A DNA stretch of 64,000 bases. Origin: Pricia antarctica. Lineage in GTDB: Bacteria; Bacteroidota; Bacteroidia; Flavobacteriales; Flavobacteriaceae. The stretch is from contig NZ_FNAO01000005.1 of NCBI RefSeq assembly GCF_900101815.1, positions 372,001 through 436,000 of the forward strand, in the 5' to 3' direction. The notes beneath the pieces are model-generated. The model searched no databases, was not told the DNA's origin, and saw nothing but the letters and a program-made list of their open reading frames with translations. Made by a program: the position numbers and the translations under genes. Each line of letters opens with the position of its first letter. Position 1 is the first letter of the stretch. Shown here one piece after another: positions 17,841 to 27,147 of this stretch.

Positions 17841-19358
17841 ATGAAAAGACTTTTGACTTTCATCGCGTTATCCGCATGCGCTATTTCAAGTGCCCAGAAC
17901 ATCGATGATGTGCTGCGGTACAGCAACGAGAACCTTCAGGGAACGGCCCGCTTTCAAGGTATGGGCGGCGCTTTCGGAGCCTTGGGGGGCGACCTTTCGG
18001 CACTGAGCACCAACCCGGCCGGTAGTGCGGTCTTCAATAATAGCCTATTTACATTTACAGGCACCTATTTTGATCGTCGCGCCAAAGCGGACTATCAAGG
18101 AATTCAAACCAACGAAAATTCGAATTCATTGGACATCAATCAGGTGGGTGGCGCTATGATTTTTAAGTCGAAAGACCCTGATGCTAGATGGAAAAAGATA
18201 TCCGCTGCCTTCAATTATGATATGGTGCAAAATTTTGACGACCGTATCTATGTGTCTGGCTTAAGCAACGAGGGTATCGATACTTATTTCCTGGATTTTG
18301 CGGATGGGATCTTGGCCGAGGATATAAAAACACAGGACAATGAAACTTTGAACGATGCCTATTTGGACATAGGCGCCACTGATGGTCTTGGATACCCCGC
18401 GCAACAGGCATTTCTTGGTTTTCAGGCCGGTATTATCGATCCTACAAATCCCGATGATCCGAATGAAACTACGTATATTTCAAATGCAGATTACAACAAT
18501 CTTTCGCAGAATTTTCGCCAGACGGTATCAGGACAAAACAGTAAGTTTACCGTGAACGCGGCCACACAATATGGCGATTTCCTCCAATTCGGTGCTTCCT
18601 TGAATTTTCACAATGTGTTGTTCGATAGGCTGAACCGCTATCAAGAGGAGTATTCGGATACCAATTCCGAGGTACGTAGAACTACTTTTGAAAATTTGTT
18701 ACAGACCGAAGGTAGCGGATTCTCTTTAGGTTTAGGTGCCATTGGAAAGTTGAACGACTTTATACGACTGGGCGCAAGTTATCAATCACCGACCTGGTAC
18801 CGATTGACGGATAACGTGGCGCAACGCATCAGTTCAAATTATCGCAATAGGGGAGATTTAATCGATGGATCACCTTTTTTGGGCACAACCATCTTTGACT
18901 ACCAAATCAAGACCCCCGGTAAATTGACAGGAAGTATTGCCGCTGTGTTCGGCCAAAACGGACTTCTAAGTTTCGATTATAGTTATCAGGACTTCTCGAA
19001 GGCCGAATTACGCCCTACCAGCGATGCTGTTTTCGCCTCTGAAAATTCTTTTATTTCGGAGAGACTAGGCGCGGTTTCTTCCTTTAGGGTCGGTGGTGAA
19101 TACCGAATCGAAAGGCTCAGCTTACGGGCTGGATACCGCTACGAGCAAAGTCCGTATGCAGATGGAAACATCATAGGCGATCTCAACGGTATTTCGGGGG
19201 GACTCGGTTTTAACTTCGGTGGAAGCCGATTGGATTTTGCAGTTAATCGTATGGAGCAAGACGTACTTCGCTATTTAGCAGAGACCGGAATCAACACGCC
19301 TGCCGTCGTTAACAAAATCAATATGACGTATAGTTTGGGATATACCTTAAACTTCTAG
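17841..19358 (+). CDS. FadL/TodX (OMPP1)-type outer membrane protein
   Basis: A 505-residue protein with a signal peptide (MKRLLTFIALSACAISSAQ). The conserved start of the mature FadL-like domain follows: SNENLQGTARFQGMGGAFGALGGD, split here at GAR/FQG, then LSALSTNPAG. The rest is alternating beta-strands ending SLGYTLNF with a C-terminal Phe, as for outer membrane barrels. The family transports hydrophobic compounds across the outer membrane. A TTG at 17832 extends the frame by three codons, but ATG 17841 gives a proper signal peptide. It converges on the T9SS-sorted protein gene with a palindromic repeat region between. Confidence 0.9.
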   Translation: MKRLLTFIALSACAISSAQNIDDVLRYSNENLQGTARFQGMGGAFGALGGDLSALSTNPAGSAVFNNSLFTFTGTYFDRRAKADYQGIQTNENSNSLDINQVGGAMIFKSKDPDARWKKISAAFNYDMVQNFDDRIYVSGLSNEGIDTYFLDFADGILAEDIKTQDNETLNDAYLDIGATDGLGYPAQQAFLGFQAGIIDPTNPDDPNETTYISNADYNNLSQNFRQTVSGQNSKFTVNAATQYGDFLQFGASLNFHNVLFDRLNRYQEEYSDTNSEVRRTTFENLLQTEGSGFSLGLGAIGKLNDFIRLGASYQSPTWYRLTDNVAQRISSNYRNRGDLIDGSPFLGTTIFDYQIKTPGKLTGSIAAVFGQNGLLSFDYSYQDFSKAELRPTSDAVFASENSFISERLGAVSSFRVGGEYRIERLSLRAGYRYEQSPYADGNIIGDLNGISGGLGFNFGGSRLDFAVNRMEQDVLRYLAETGINTPAVVNKINMTYSLGYTLNF

Positions 19359-19360
19359 GG

Positions 19361-19450
19361 AGCGCGCGATTCGCTTGACACCATTCGCTGACACCTTTCG
19401 CTTTAAAAATAAGGCGAAACGCGTTCAGCGCTTAGTGAAATCAGCGCTTC
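19361..19450. repeat. REP-like palindromic intergenic repeat, copy A
   Basis: CGCTGACACCTTTCGC (19386-19401) forms an imperfect inverted repeat with GCGAAACGCGTTCAGCG (19414-19430), followed by two AGCGCTT words. It shares ACACCTTTCGC and a GTGAAATC-GCGCTT segment with the region at 47603-47701. It lies between convergent genes, where it may help end transcripts. The right end runs into the last codons of the T9SS cargo gene. Confidence 0.5.
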
Positions 19451-20877
19451 AACGTAAAATGCGTCTGTGTCGATTTCGCAACCAACACCCCATCCTCTTG
19501 TCCTCCATACTCCAATCGAAACCAATAGTCGGAAGAAGGTAGCGGAGAACCGTTGAAGGTACCGTCCCAATCCGAATTGATTCCCAACTGCGCCAGGAAC
19601 TTTCCGTATCGGTCGAAAACCAATACCGAGGGATCGGTCAAGGTTTCTATACCCCTGATGTTCCAAGAGTCGTTCGCGCCGTCGCTGTTCGGGGTAAAGA
19701 ATTTTGGATAACCGACGACCAAAAATTCTAGCGGATCGGTACTGCCACATCCATTTTTATCATTGATGATGACCGTGTTGATTCCCGGTGGCACGTCATT
19801 GAAAACAGGGTCATCTTGAAAATCACCACCATTGACGGCATATTCGTAAGCCCCGTCGCCATCCACAAAAAATTCGATAGTGTTCCTATCCGGATTCAAG
19901 GAGAGGTTGGAATTTAAAAGTTCGACCCTATCTAATACGGGAATACCAAAAAAAGTAATTAAGATATCATCGGTCACCTGTCCAAAACTAGTAGTGATGT
20001 CGACAAAATAGCGTCCCGTATTGGGGCTGGCTACGATAATTTCAGTAGCTGAGGGGCTCGAATCCAACGGCGCATCGATTGTACCATCGTCATCGTAGTC
20101 GACAGACCAGGTAACGTTTAGAATATCAGGTCCCGCAGGAGAATTCAGTGCGCTCAAGTGAATATCGGGGTCGCCTTCGCAAGCCACGATATCCAATCCT
20201 AAAAACTCGTCCCTTAAGGTACAGTCCAAAGCACTGTTCTGATCCGCATCCACCGAACTACCGGTAAACGTGAGCATAAAATGTTCGGCCTCGTCATCGA
20301 AATTGGTATTGTAATTATTTATAAGGATGTAATACATTTCCCCTGACAAAACCTCCAACCATGGGGCGTAGGTATTGTTATTCCCTTCCGTAACATCATC
20401 CACAAAAACACCGCCTTCCTGTCCGCTTACGGGATTCACCCCGATACCCGTAAAGTTGGTGTTGTTGACCTCGTAATTACAGGCGGCCACAGGTGCCGTC
20501 CCGTTACTGATCGCACTACAATCGGGATCCGGACCAAAGACGATAAAATCCCACTCTGCCGTCGGGGTGCCCGAACCACCGACCGGCAAAGCCTCGATAT
20601 CAAAACCGACCTGCCCGCCCGTACCGGCACGAAAGACAAACCATGACGCATTATTTTCGATGTTGGCAGAACTGACACTACCTTTCTCAAGACAATCATA
20701 TAACCGAATTACCTCTGGATCAAAATCATCGATATCCCCGCTACCATCGGCATAACCCATGATAGGCGCATCGGCACATACGGGGATAGCGGTTCGGCAA
20801 TCGGGGGAATTTTGTGCGTGTATTCCCAAACTAAAGAGCAGGAATAGGGCACAGAATGCATATAAAGTAGGTCGCAT
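19441..20877 (-). CDS. T9SS type B (gliding-motility CHU_C) sorted secreted protein
   Basis: A 478-residue secreted protein. It has an N-terminal signal peptide (ending GIHAQ), a Cys-containing N-domain with SPDCRTAIPVCADAPI, an Ig/PKD-like beta-rich middle, and a C-terminal ~85-residue domain. That domain starts YPKFFTPNSDGANDSWNI and runs through VFDRYGKFLAQL, SDWDGTFNGSPLPSSDYWF and HFTLKR, the hallmark of the gliding-motility-associated (type B) sorting domain of the type IX secretion system. The mature protein should therefore be surface-attached or released. The effector function is unknown. Confidence 0.9.
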   Translation of the reverse strand: MRPTLYAFCALFLLFSLGIHAQNSPDCRTAIPVCADAPIMGYADGSGDIDDFDPEVIRLYDCLEKGSVSSANIENNASWFVFRAGTGGQVGFDIEALPVGGSGTPTAEWDFIVFGPDPDCSAISNGTAPVAACNYEVNNTNFTGIGVNPVSGQEGGVFVDDVTEGNNNTYAPWLEVLSGEMYYILINNYNTNFDDEAEHFMLTFTGSSVDADQNSALDCTLRDEFLGLDIVACEGDPDIHLSALNSPAGPDILNVTWSVDYDDDGTIDAPLDSSPSATEIIVASPNTGRYFVDITTSFGQVTDDILITFFGIPVLDRVELLNSNLSLNPDRNTIEFFVDGDGAYEYAVNGGDFQDDPVFNDVPPGINTVIINDKNGCGSTDPLEFLVVGYPKFFTPNSDGANDSWNIRGIETLTDPSVLVFDRYGKFLAQLGINSDWDGTFNGSPLPSSDYWFRLEYGGQEDGVLVAKSTQTHFTLKR

Positions 20878-21086
20878 AAGAGTCAGGCTAAAAATGCTTT
20901 TATCTATAACTATTTAAGACCCTGTTTAGTATGTTTCAACGGGGAAAATTGGCAGTTAATCGATGACAGGAAGGAAGGGAGTTTAGAGTGGGTCGTTGGG
21001 CAGAGAAAAAAATATACTGCTTTTCGGTTAACATCAATTTATGCTGCGTAAAGGTGCTCAGGGCGCATAAAGTGCCATATTATGCA

Positions 21087-21094
21087 TATCTTTG
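21087..21094 (+). promoter_or_regulatory. -7 box (TATCTTTG) for folE-cysS
   Basis: Exact TAnnTTTG match, followed by CA as in the truA and typA boxes, 58 bases before the folE start. It is the only such match in the 275-base gap after the T9SS cargo gene. No clear -33 TTG was found. Confidence 0.5.
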
Positions 21095-21152
21095 CATCCG
21101 TTTTACAGCTGATAGAATGCGAATTTTAAAAAGGCTTTAGTTTAGGATACTT

Positions 21153-21833
21153 ATGAAAATAGACAACACTTTAGAAAAGCAGTACGAAGAAATGGGTGAC
21201 GACCATGCCTCCGCATCGGAAGAAACCCCTCTGCGTGGGGATGCCTTCGTTTTGGAGGATTCTGAAAAAATAGCGCGTATTCGCGGTAATGTGCAGGAAA
21301 TCATGATGACTTTAGGCCTTGATCTTGAAGATGACAGCTTAAAAGGTACACCGGATCGGGTGGCCAAAATGTTCGTCCAAGAAATTTTCGGAGGATTACA
21401 TCCGGACAGAAAACCCAAATCGTCGACCTTTGCCAACAAGTATAAATATGGCGAGATGTTGGTGGAAAAGAACATTACCCTCTACTCCACCTGCGAGCAC
21501 CATCTGTTGCCCATCGTTGGCAAAGCCCACATCGCCTACATTTCCAACGGAACCGTAGTCGGACTATCAAAAATGAACCGTATCGTTGATTATTTCGCGA
21601 AACGCCCGCAGGTACAGGAACGTTTGAACATACAGATCGTACGCGAGCTTCAGCAAGTTCTGGACACAGACGATGTGGCCTGTGTCATCGACGCTAAACA
21701 CCTTTGCGTTAATTCAAGGGGCATTCGCGATATCGAAAGCAGTACGGTCACCGCAGAATATGGCGGAAAATTCAAAAATGAGGAGGTTCGCCGGGAGTTT
21801 TTGGATTATATTAATTTAGATACCAATTTCTAA
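21153..21833 (+). CDS. folE: GTP cyclohydrolase I
   Basis: Converts GTP to 7,8-dihydroneopterin triphosphate, the first step of folate and pterin synthesis. The 226-residue protein has a variable acidic N-terminal ~45 residues and then the T-fold catalytic domain. Zinc and catalytic residues are present in STCEHHLLP and KHLCVNSRGI. GLSKMNRIVDYFAKRPQVQE is split by the canonical substrate loop, and ESSTVTAEYGG lies near the end. cysS starts 15 bases downstream, so they form one operon. Confidence 0.97.
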   Translation: MKIDNTLEKQYEEMGDDHASASEETPLRGDAFVLEDSEKIARIRGNVQEIMMTLGLDLEDDSLKGTPDRVAKMFVQEIFGGLHPDRKPKSSTFANKYKYGEMLVEKNITLYSTCEHHLLPIVGKAHIAYISNGTVVGLSKMNRIVDYFAKRPQVQERLNIQIVRELQQVLDTDDVACVIDAKHLCVNSRGIRDIESSTVTAEYGGKFKNEEVRREFLDYINLDTNF

Positions 21834-21848
21834 ACCTCTTCGTCCAAT

Positions 21849-23330
21849 ATGCAAGCCTACCAAAACCAATCCATAAAAATCCATAATTCCCTTTCGGGCA
21901 AAAAAGAAGTTTTTGAAGCGTTGAACGAAGGCCACATCGGCATGTACGTCTGCGGCCCTACCGTCTATAGCAACGTGCATCTCGGCAACTGCCGTACTTT
22001 TATGTCTTTCGACATGATTTTTAGGTATTTCAAACATTTAGGCTATAAAGTGCGCTACGTACGCAATATTACCGATGCCGGACACATGGTAGACGATGCG
22101 GAAGACGGTGAGGACAAAATTGCCAAAAAGGCCCGTTTAGAACAATTGGAGCCCATGGAAGTCGTGCAGCGGTATACCCTTGACTTTCATAATACGCTGG
22201 AAAAATTCAATCTTTTGCCCCCCAGCATCGAACCTACCGCCACGGGACATATTATAGAACAGATAGAGATTATCAAGGATATTTTTGAAAAGGGATATGC
22301 TTATGAAGCCAACGGCTCCGTATATTTCGATGTCGCGAAATTCAGCAAGACCCACGAATACGGAAAATTAAGCGGTAGGAAGTTAGAGGATATGATTGCC
22401 AACACCCGCGAGCTCACCGCCCAGGACGATAAGAAAAGTCCACAGGATTTTGCCCTATGGAAAAAGGCCGAAACCCAGCATATTATGCGCTGGCCATCGC
22501 CATGGGGCGACGGTTTCCCCGGATGGCATTTGGAATGTACCGTGATGAGCACCAAATATCTGGGGGAGACCTTTGACATTCACGGCGGAGGAATGGACCT
22601 GAAATTCCCGCACCACGAATGCGAGATTGCCCAGGCGGAAGCCAGTTACGGCCAATCGCCGGTCCGCTATTGGATGCATGCCAATATGCTGACCATGAAC
22701 GGAAAGAAAATGGCCAAATCTACGGGCAATAATATTCTGCCCGGTGAAATTTTTACCGGTGAAAATGAATTGCTTAGCAAGCCGTTTTCGCCATCGGTAG
22801 TAAGGTTCTTTATGATGCAGGCGCATTATGCCAGTATTTTGGACCTGAGCGACGATGCGCTTCTAGCCTCCGAAAAAGGCTTTACCAAATTGATGGAAGC
22901 CTTTGATGCGATAAGTGGACTGAAAACCGATAACAAAAGTGATTTTGATGTCAAGGCATGGGAGCAGCAGTGCTACGATGCCATGAACGACGATTTCAAT
23001 ACGCCGATTCTCATCGCCCACCTTTTTGAGGCCGTCCGCCATATCAATCTGATCAAGGAAGGAAAGGAAAGTATTACCGCAACGGACAAGGAAGCCCTGC
23101 AGCATACCGTAAACAACTTTGTTTTCGATGTACTCGGCCTTGAACAGAAGGCGGGGAATGCAGCAGATATCGAAAAACTTTCCGGCGCGGTCGAAATGTT
23201 GATCCAATTCCGAAAAGAAGCTCGGGAGAACAAAGATTTCGCTACCTCCGATAAGATTCGCGACCAATTGGCGGAACTGGGCATTCAACTGAAAGATGGT
23301 AAGGAAGGAACGACTTTTAGTGTGAGTTGA
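21849..23330 (+). CDS. cysS: cysteinyl-tRNA synthetase
   Basis: Charges tRNA-Cys. The 493-residue class I synthetase has the HIGH-type signature HLGN ([13 protein letters not shown]), zinc ligands in YVCGPTV, LECT and HHECE, the KMSKS equivalent KKMAKSTGN and the C-terminal DALR-like domain. Located between folE and yidD with short gaps (15 and 28 bases), implying co-transcription. Confidence 0.97.
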   Translation: MQAYQNQSIKIHNSLSGKKEVFEALNEGHIGMYVCGPTVYSNVHLGNCRTFMSFDMIFRYFKHLGYKVRYVRNITDAGHMVDDAEDGEDKIAKKARLEQLEPMEVVQRYTLDFHNTLEKFNLLPPSIEPTATGHIIEQIEIIKDIFEKGYAYEANGSVYFDVAKFSKTHEYGKLSGRKLEDMIANTRELTAQDDKKSPQDFALWKKAETQHIMRWPSPWGDGFPGWHLECTVMSTKYLGETFDIHGGGMDLKFPHHECEIAQAEASYGQSPVRYWMHANMLTMNGKKMAKSTGNNILPGEIFTGENELLSKPFSPSVVRFFMMQAHYASILDLSDDALLASEKGFTKLMEAFDAISGLKTDNKSDFDVKAWEQQCYDAMNDDFNTPILIAHLFEAVRHINLIKEGKESITATDKEALQHTVNNFVFDVLGLEQKAGNAADIEKLSGAVEMLIQFRKEARENKDFATSDKIRDQLAELGIQLKDGKEGTTFSVS

Positions 23331-23358
23331 ACGTCAGTTCCTCAAAGAACACGCAACA

Positions 23359-23580
23359 ATGAAAAAAATTCTGATAGCCCCTTTCGTTCTTTTGATCCGG
23401 TTCTATCAGGTCGCGATTTCTCCCTACACGCCTGCTACCTGCCGCTACTCCCCCACCTGTTCGAAATACACCTTGGAAGCTCTAAAAAAATACGGACTTT
23501 TTAAAGGCGGATGGCTTTCCCTGAAAAGAATATTAAGTTGCAACCCATGGGGCGGTGACGGGTACGACCCGGTACCATAA
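23359..23580 (+). CDS. yidD: membrane protein insertion efficiency factor
   Basis: A 73-residue protein of the YidD family, which binds the inner face of the membrane and assists YidC-dependent insertion. The family core is clear: [19 protein letters not shown] and [16 protein letters not shown], then [19 protein letters not shown] with its conserved cysteines. It is probably in the folE-cysS transcript. Confidence 0.93.
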   Translation: MKKILIAPFVLLIRFYQVAISPYTPATCRYSPTCSKYTLEALKKYGLFKGGWLSLKRILSCNPWGGDGYDPVP

Positions 23581-23731
23581 AATGTAAATATCAAAGACAA
23601 ATTCAAATAGATTTATTTAAATCATAATATCCCGCACTCCCTTCCTCCTTCAGCTACTTAAAAACAACAAACGGAAAAACGCCAAACCCCAAACCCATTT
23701 TTGTATCTTAGCCGCTTCAAAACTGAACCAC

Positions 23732-24697
23732 ATGTATTTCTTGGGAATTATTTGGAATCCGAACGAAACGCTTTTTACGCTCGGCCCGATACAGATTAAA
23801 TATTACAACCTTTTATGGATTGTCGCCTTTGCGCTGGGCTGGGCTATCATGAAACGGATTTTCCTCAACGAGAAAAAAACGGTCGAGCAACTCGATTCCC
23901 TTTTTATTTATACGGTGCTCGCCACTATGCTCGGCGCGCGTTTGGGCCATGTTATCTTCTACGATTGGCCTTATTATCAAAATCATTTATTGGAGATTTT
24001 ACTCCCGATCCGCGAAAGTGCCGACAGTGCGCTGTTCGGGTTTATCAACGGCTATGAGTTCACCGGCTTCACAGGCCTAGCAAGCCACGGCGCCATTATT
24101 GGCGTTATTATCGGAGTATACCTATATACCAGAAAACATCAAGGCTTTACGATGGTATGGTTGTTAGACCGTATGGTGATTCCCTTTGCAATAGGGGCTT
24201 TCTGTGTACGGTTGGGGAATTTCTTCAATTCCGAGATCAACGGAAAGATAACCGATGCTTCTTCCGCTTTTGCTGTAAAGTTTATCCGAGATTCCGATGA
24301 TATGCATCCCGCAAAGGCATTGGCGATCACTAAAGAAAAAACGGTAAATGCCGCTTATGATGCTATAGAAAATAATCCGCAGTTTTCGCAATATCTGGCA
24401 GATATCCCCTATCGTCATCCTGCGCAATTGTATGAAGGGGTCGCTTATATTTTTGTATTCATTATCCTATATTTTCTCTATTGGAAAACCGACAAAAAGA
24501 ACAACCGAGGATTCTTGTTCGGCCTGTTTCTGGTGTTACTATGGACCATTAGGTTCTTTGTAGAATTCGTCAAAAAAAGCCAAGGTGGTTTCGAAGAATC
24601 ACTAGGCCTTTTATCAACAGGGCAATGGTTAAGTATTCCATTTATCTTGATCGGCCTTTATTTTATGTTCAAACCCAATTCAGTAGGCAGTAGATAG
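23732..24697 (+). CDS. lgt: prolipoprotein diacylglyceryl transferase
   Basis: Transfers diacylglycerol from phosphatidylglycerol to the lipobox cysteine of prolipoproteins, so it serves the many lipoproteins in this window. The 321-residue inner membrane protein has about seven helices and the essential signatures GLASHGAIIGV (catalytic His region), RLGNFFNSEINGK and YRHPAQLYEG. An inserted stretch near residues 175-220 (SDDMHPAKALAITKEK...) makes it longer than E. coli Lgt; I recall such insertions as common in Bacteroidota. Confidence 0.96.
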   Translation: MYFLGIIWNPNETLFTLGPIQIKYYNLLWIVAFALGWAIMKRIFLNEKKTVEQLDSLFIYTVLATMLGARLGHVIFYDWPYYQNHLLEILLPIRESADSALFGFINGYEFTGFTGLASHGAIIGVIIGVYLYTRKHQGFTMVWLLDRMVIPFAIGAFCVRLGNFFNSEINGKITDASSAFAVKFIRDSDDMHPAKALAITKEKTVNAAYDAIENNPQFSQYLADIPYRHPAQLYEGVAYIFVFIILYFLYWKTDKKNNRGFLFGLFLVLLWTIRFFVEFVKKSQGGFEESLGLLSTGQWLSIPFILIGLYFMFKPNSVGSR

Positions 24698-24758
24698 TAC
24701 AAGATAGTAGGCATTCTTTGGGAACCCTTTGACTTCGTTCAGGCCCTACTTTGGGTTT

Positions 24759-24776
24759 ATTTTTAGCGCTAAAAAT
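24759..24776. repeat. 18-bp perfect palindrome
   Basis: ATTTTTAGCGCTAAAAAT is a perfect, loopless palindrome in the gap between lgt and the DUF192 lipoprotein gene. It could be a dimeric regulator site or part of a weak terminator for lgt. No second copy was noticed nearby. Confidence 0.4.
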
Positions 24777-24856
24777 GGAATGGTCGACTGTTGTGATTTT
24801 GAACTCAATTAGAATTAATGGTCAACCTTTTCTAAACCCATAAATTTTTTATTGCC

Positions 24857-25339
24857 ATGAGATTGCTCAAATTAGTATGTTGTTTTTTTGTGGGAGCTAT
24901 TTTGCTCCATTCCTGTAAAGATGAACCTAAAAAAGTCATCAAGACCGAACCGATAGCCTTTAAAAAGGAAGGTGAGCTGACCCTTTTCAAGGCCAAAACC
25001 GATTCGGTGTTGAGCAAATTGAGCATCGAAATCGCCGATAACGACTACGAGACCGAAACGGGACTCATGTACCGTCAAGGAATGCAAGACGACCAAGGCA
25101 TGCTATTCGTTTTTCCAAATCAGGCCATGCATTCTTTTTATATGAAGAACACGGAGTTCGCCCTGGATCTCATCTTTATCAAAAGCGACATGAGCGTGGC
25201 TAGTTTTCAGCAGAACGCGCAACCCTTGAATGAAACAAGCCTGTCATCAAAAGTGCCGGTAAAATATGTATTGGAGGTCAATGCGGGATTGGTGTCAGAG
25301 TGGGGGCTGAAAGTCGGGGACAGCATTTCGTATCAATAA
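24857..25339 (+). CDS. DUF192 family lipoprotein
   Basis: A 160-residue protein with signal peptide and lipobox LHSC (Cys20), followed by KDE, which fits the acidic export signal (K followed by D/E) reported to send Bacteroidota lipoproteins to the cell surface. The DUF192 domain covers about residues 50-158, with the typical GLMYRQGMQDDQGMLFVF, MHSFYMKNTEFALDLIF and VLEVNAG segments. The function of the family is unknown. A truncated acetyltransferase ORF follows 12 bases downstream. Confidence 0.88.
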   Translation: MRLLKLVCCFFVGAILLHSCKDEPKKVIKTEPIAFKKEGELTLFKAKTDSVLSKLSIEIADNDYETETGLMYRQGMQDDQGMLFVFPNQAMHSFYMKNTEFALDLIFIKSDMSVASFQQNAQPLNETSLSSKVPVKYVLEVNAGLVSEWGLKVGDSISYQ

Positions 25340-25351
25340 CGGTAAATCTCC

Positions 25352-25582
25352 ATGAACCTAATTCTATCTGGCGAAGAAACGCAGCCTTTAATGTTCAGAA
25401 AGCTTCTTACCTCACACGATCATGATTGGCTACCTTTTCACCAAAACCCCAGAAGTTCAGAATTTTGGAAAGGATGGCCCGAAAACCCTGAAAAAGATTG
25501 TCATCAGCAATTTGAAAGGGTTTTCGAACCCTACGAAAAAAACTTGGGTGGCATAAACGCCTTTTTAAGCCGCCTCTTATGA
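25352..25582 (+). pseudogene. truncated GNAT acetyltransferase (N-terminal part only)
   Basis: This 76-codon ORF reads like the first ~70 residues of a RimJ/RimL-type GNAT acetyltransferase of flavobacteria: EETQPLMFRKL, DWLPFHQNPRSSEFW and QFERVFEPYEKNLGGINAF. It then leaves the family sequence (SRLL, stop) before the acetyl-CoA-binding motif. No continuation was seen in another frame; instead the next gene begins in a 4-base ATGA overlap. A deletion that removed the catalytic part and joined the remnant to the ABC gene is the simplest explanation. The remnant may still provide translational coupling. The family call is from recall of consensus, without alignment. Confidence 0.6.
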
Positions 25583-26814
25583 AGCTAGAACACTGGGCCA
25601 TTTTTCTCGACAACACTTCGAAAAAAGGCTACCTCATCGATTTACTTTTACAGGGAAATCCACCAGAAAATTTTCAAGGTCTACAGGGTGCCAAGGGTGC
25701 TCTATATTCAAAAATTGCGATAGAGCGGTATATCGACGAAGAAGATCGCCACGGTATTAAAATATTGACTTCGGATACGGAGCAATCCTTAAAATCAATG
25801 TCCAGCGGCGAACAGAAAAAAGCCTTGCTCAAATACATCCTATCCTCAGATTGTGATTTCATTGTTTTGGACAATCCTTTCGACAATCTGGACAATGACA
25901 CGCAAGCGGAACTCAAAATCCGATTGGAAGCGGTTTCCCAGAAAATAGTAATCGTACAGCTAGCTAGTAGAAAATTAGACCTTTTACCCTTCATTGAAAA
26001 CTTTGCACAACTCGAAGGAGAACAATTGGTTTGTATTGACAATGAAAAAGCACTTTTAAATCTCGGGGCAATAAATCAATTCGAGCAAGAAATCCCCCCT
26101 CCTTTACATCCCATGGATTTTGATGGGGATGTCTTGATAGCACTTAAAAAAGTGAATGTTTGCTATGGCAATAAATCTGTTTTAAAAGATATAGCTTGGA
26201 CTATAAAAAAAGGTGATTTTTGGGAGCTCCGCGGAAAAAATGGAAGCGGAAAAACCACAATCCTCTCCATGATAACGGGCGAAAACCCGAAAGGCTACGG
26301 ACAGGAACTCTATATTTTCGGCCGTAAAAAAGGCAGTGGCGAGAGTGTCTGGGACATTAAAAAAAAGATAGGCTATTTCACACCCTCGATGACGGACAAG
26401 TTTACGGGCTACCATTCCGTCGAGCATATGATCATATCCGGACTTACCGATTCTATTGGGCTGTATATTAAACCGACCGAAGTACAATTGCGACTCGCCA
26501 AAGCGTGGTTACAGTTGATAGGCCTATGGCAAATCAAGGATTTGCTTTACCATGACCTCTCCATGGGACAAAAGCGCTTGGTTATGTGCGTCAGGGCTAT
26601 GATCAAACATCCGCCCCTACTCATCTTGGACGAGCCCACCGCCGGTCTCGACGATACTAGCGCAGCACTCTTCGTAGCCCTGGTCAACAAATTCGCCAAG
26701 GAAAGTGAAACCACTACTATTTTTGTATCCCACCGCAAAGAACCGGGACTCGAACCCCACCATATCTATCAGTTGGAAATGACGAAAGAAGGATCCATAG
26801 GCCAAAAATTGTAG
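25579..26814 (+). CDS. tandem ABC ATPase with degenerate first half
   Basis: A soluble 411-residue protein with two ABC modules and no membrane helices. The first module lacks any Walker A but keeps a signature-like MSSGEQKKAL (residues 74-83) and Walker B FIVLDNPFDNLD (about 94-105). The second is complete: Walker A GKNGSGKTT near 219, signature LSMGQKRLV, Walker B LLILDEPTAGLD near 347 and switch His in VSHRKEP. The layout recalls ModF/PhrA-type proteins, but from recall it is a recognisable flavobacterial family of unknown role. The asymmetry implies that only one composite ATP site can be canonical. The start overlaps the acetyltransferase remnant. Confidence 0.85.
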   Translation: MKLEHWAIFLDNTSKKGYLIDLLLQGNPPENFQGLQGAKGALYSKIAIERYIDEEDRHGIKILTSDTEQSLKSMSSGEQKKALLKYILSSDCDFIVLDNPFDNLDNDTQAELKIRLEAVSQKIVIVQLASRKLDLLPFIENFAQLEGEQLVCIDNEKALLNLGAINQFEQEIPPPLHPMDFDGDVLIALKKVNVCYGNKSVLKDIAWTIKKGDFWELRGKNGSGKTTILSMITGENPKGYGQELYIFGRKKGSGESVWDIKKKIGYFTPSMTDKFTGYHSVEHMIISGLTDSIGLYIKPTEVQLRLAKAWLQLIGLWQIKDLLYHDLSMGQKRLVMCVRAMIKHPPLLILDEPTAGLDDTSAALFVALVNKFAKESETTTIFVSHRKEPGLEPHHIYQLEMTKEGSIGQKL

Positions 26815-26906
26815 CTACTGAAAGTTATAAAAGCGGAAATAGGATATCGTTCACAAAAATCATATGAAAATGCAAGCTTTGAGGGAAAAGATCTGAGCCA
26901 TTATCT

Positions 26907-27053
26907 AGTGTTGTGTTAAGCCTGCCTTAGCCGGTCCAAGCCTTGTTCTTTTTCACCAGTTCTGCTTTAAAAATGACTCCGTAGCTACGATTATGCAATA
27001 ATTTTTTGCCTAAATCTGGTAAAAAATAACGGCGGCTTAACCGACACAACACT
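26907..27053. mobile_element. MITE-like 147-bp element with terminal inverted repeats
   Basis: The left end AGTGTTGTGTTAAGCC is repeated in inverted form at the right end (complement reads AGTGTTGTGTCGGTTAAGCC). That is 10 identical terminal bases, then a 4-base offset, then further matches; inside, TTCTTTTTCACCAG mirrors TTATTTTTTACCAG. There is no coding capacity. A degenerate copy at 5575 shares a 21-base internal block, showing that the element is dispersed. The whole unit could also fold into a long imperfect hairpin if transcribed. No obvious target-site duplication was found. It is non-autonomous by size; the transposase family is unknown. Confidence 0.65.
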
Positions 27054-27065
27054 CAATCGGGTCAT

Positions 27066-27102
27066 AAAAAATAGGGACTGAAAATTATCAGCCCCTATTT
27101 TA
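27066..27102. terminator. Terminator downstream of secDF
   Basis: AAAATAGGGACTGA pairs with TCAGCCCCTATTTT (one mismatch) over a short loop, with A/T runs on both sides. It serves secDF on the minus strand and could also stop transcription arriving from the ABC gene. Confidence 0.8.
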
Positions 27103-27147
27103 TATGAGTTCCAACGGATTATAAAAATCTAATGCCCTTTTGATATG

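Larger units (their letters stand above)
26815..27147. other. 333-bp gap between the ABC ATPase and secDF
   Basis: The gap holds the MITE-like element (26907-27053) and the terminator (27066-27102). The remaining ~90 bases next to the ABC stop show nothing recognisable. Confidence 0.6.

Noticed and set aside
20878-21152. Folate or preQ1-type riboswitch upstream of folE
   Set aside because: No conserved aptamer core could be recognised in the 275-base gap; only a -7 promoter box is supported.
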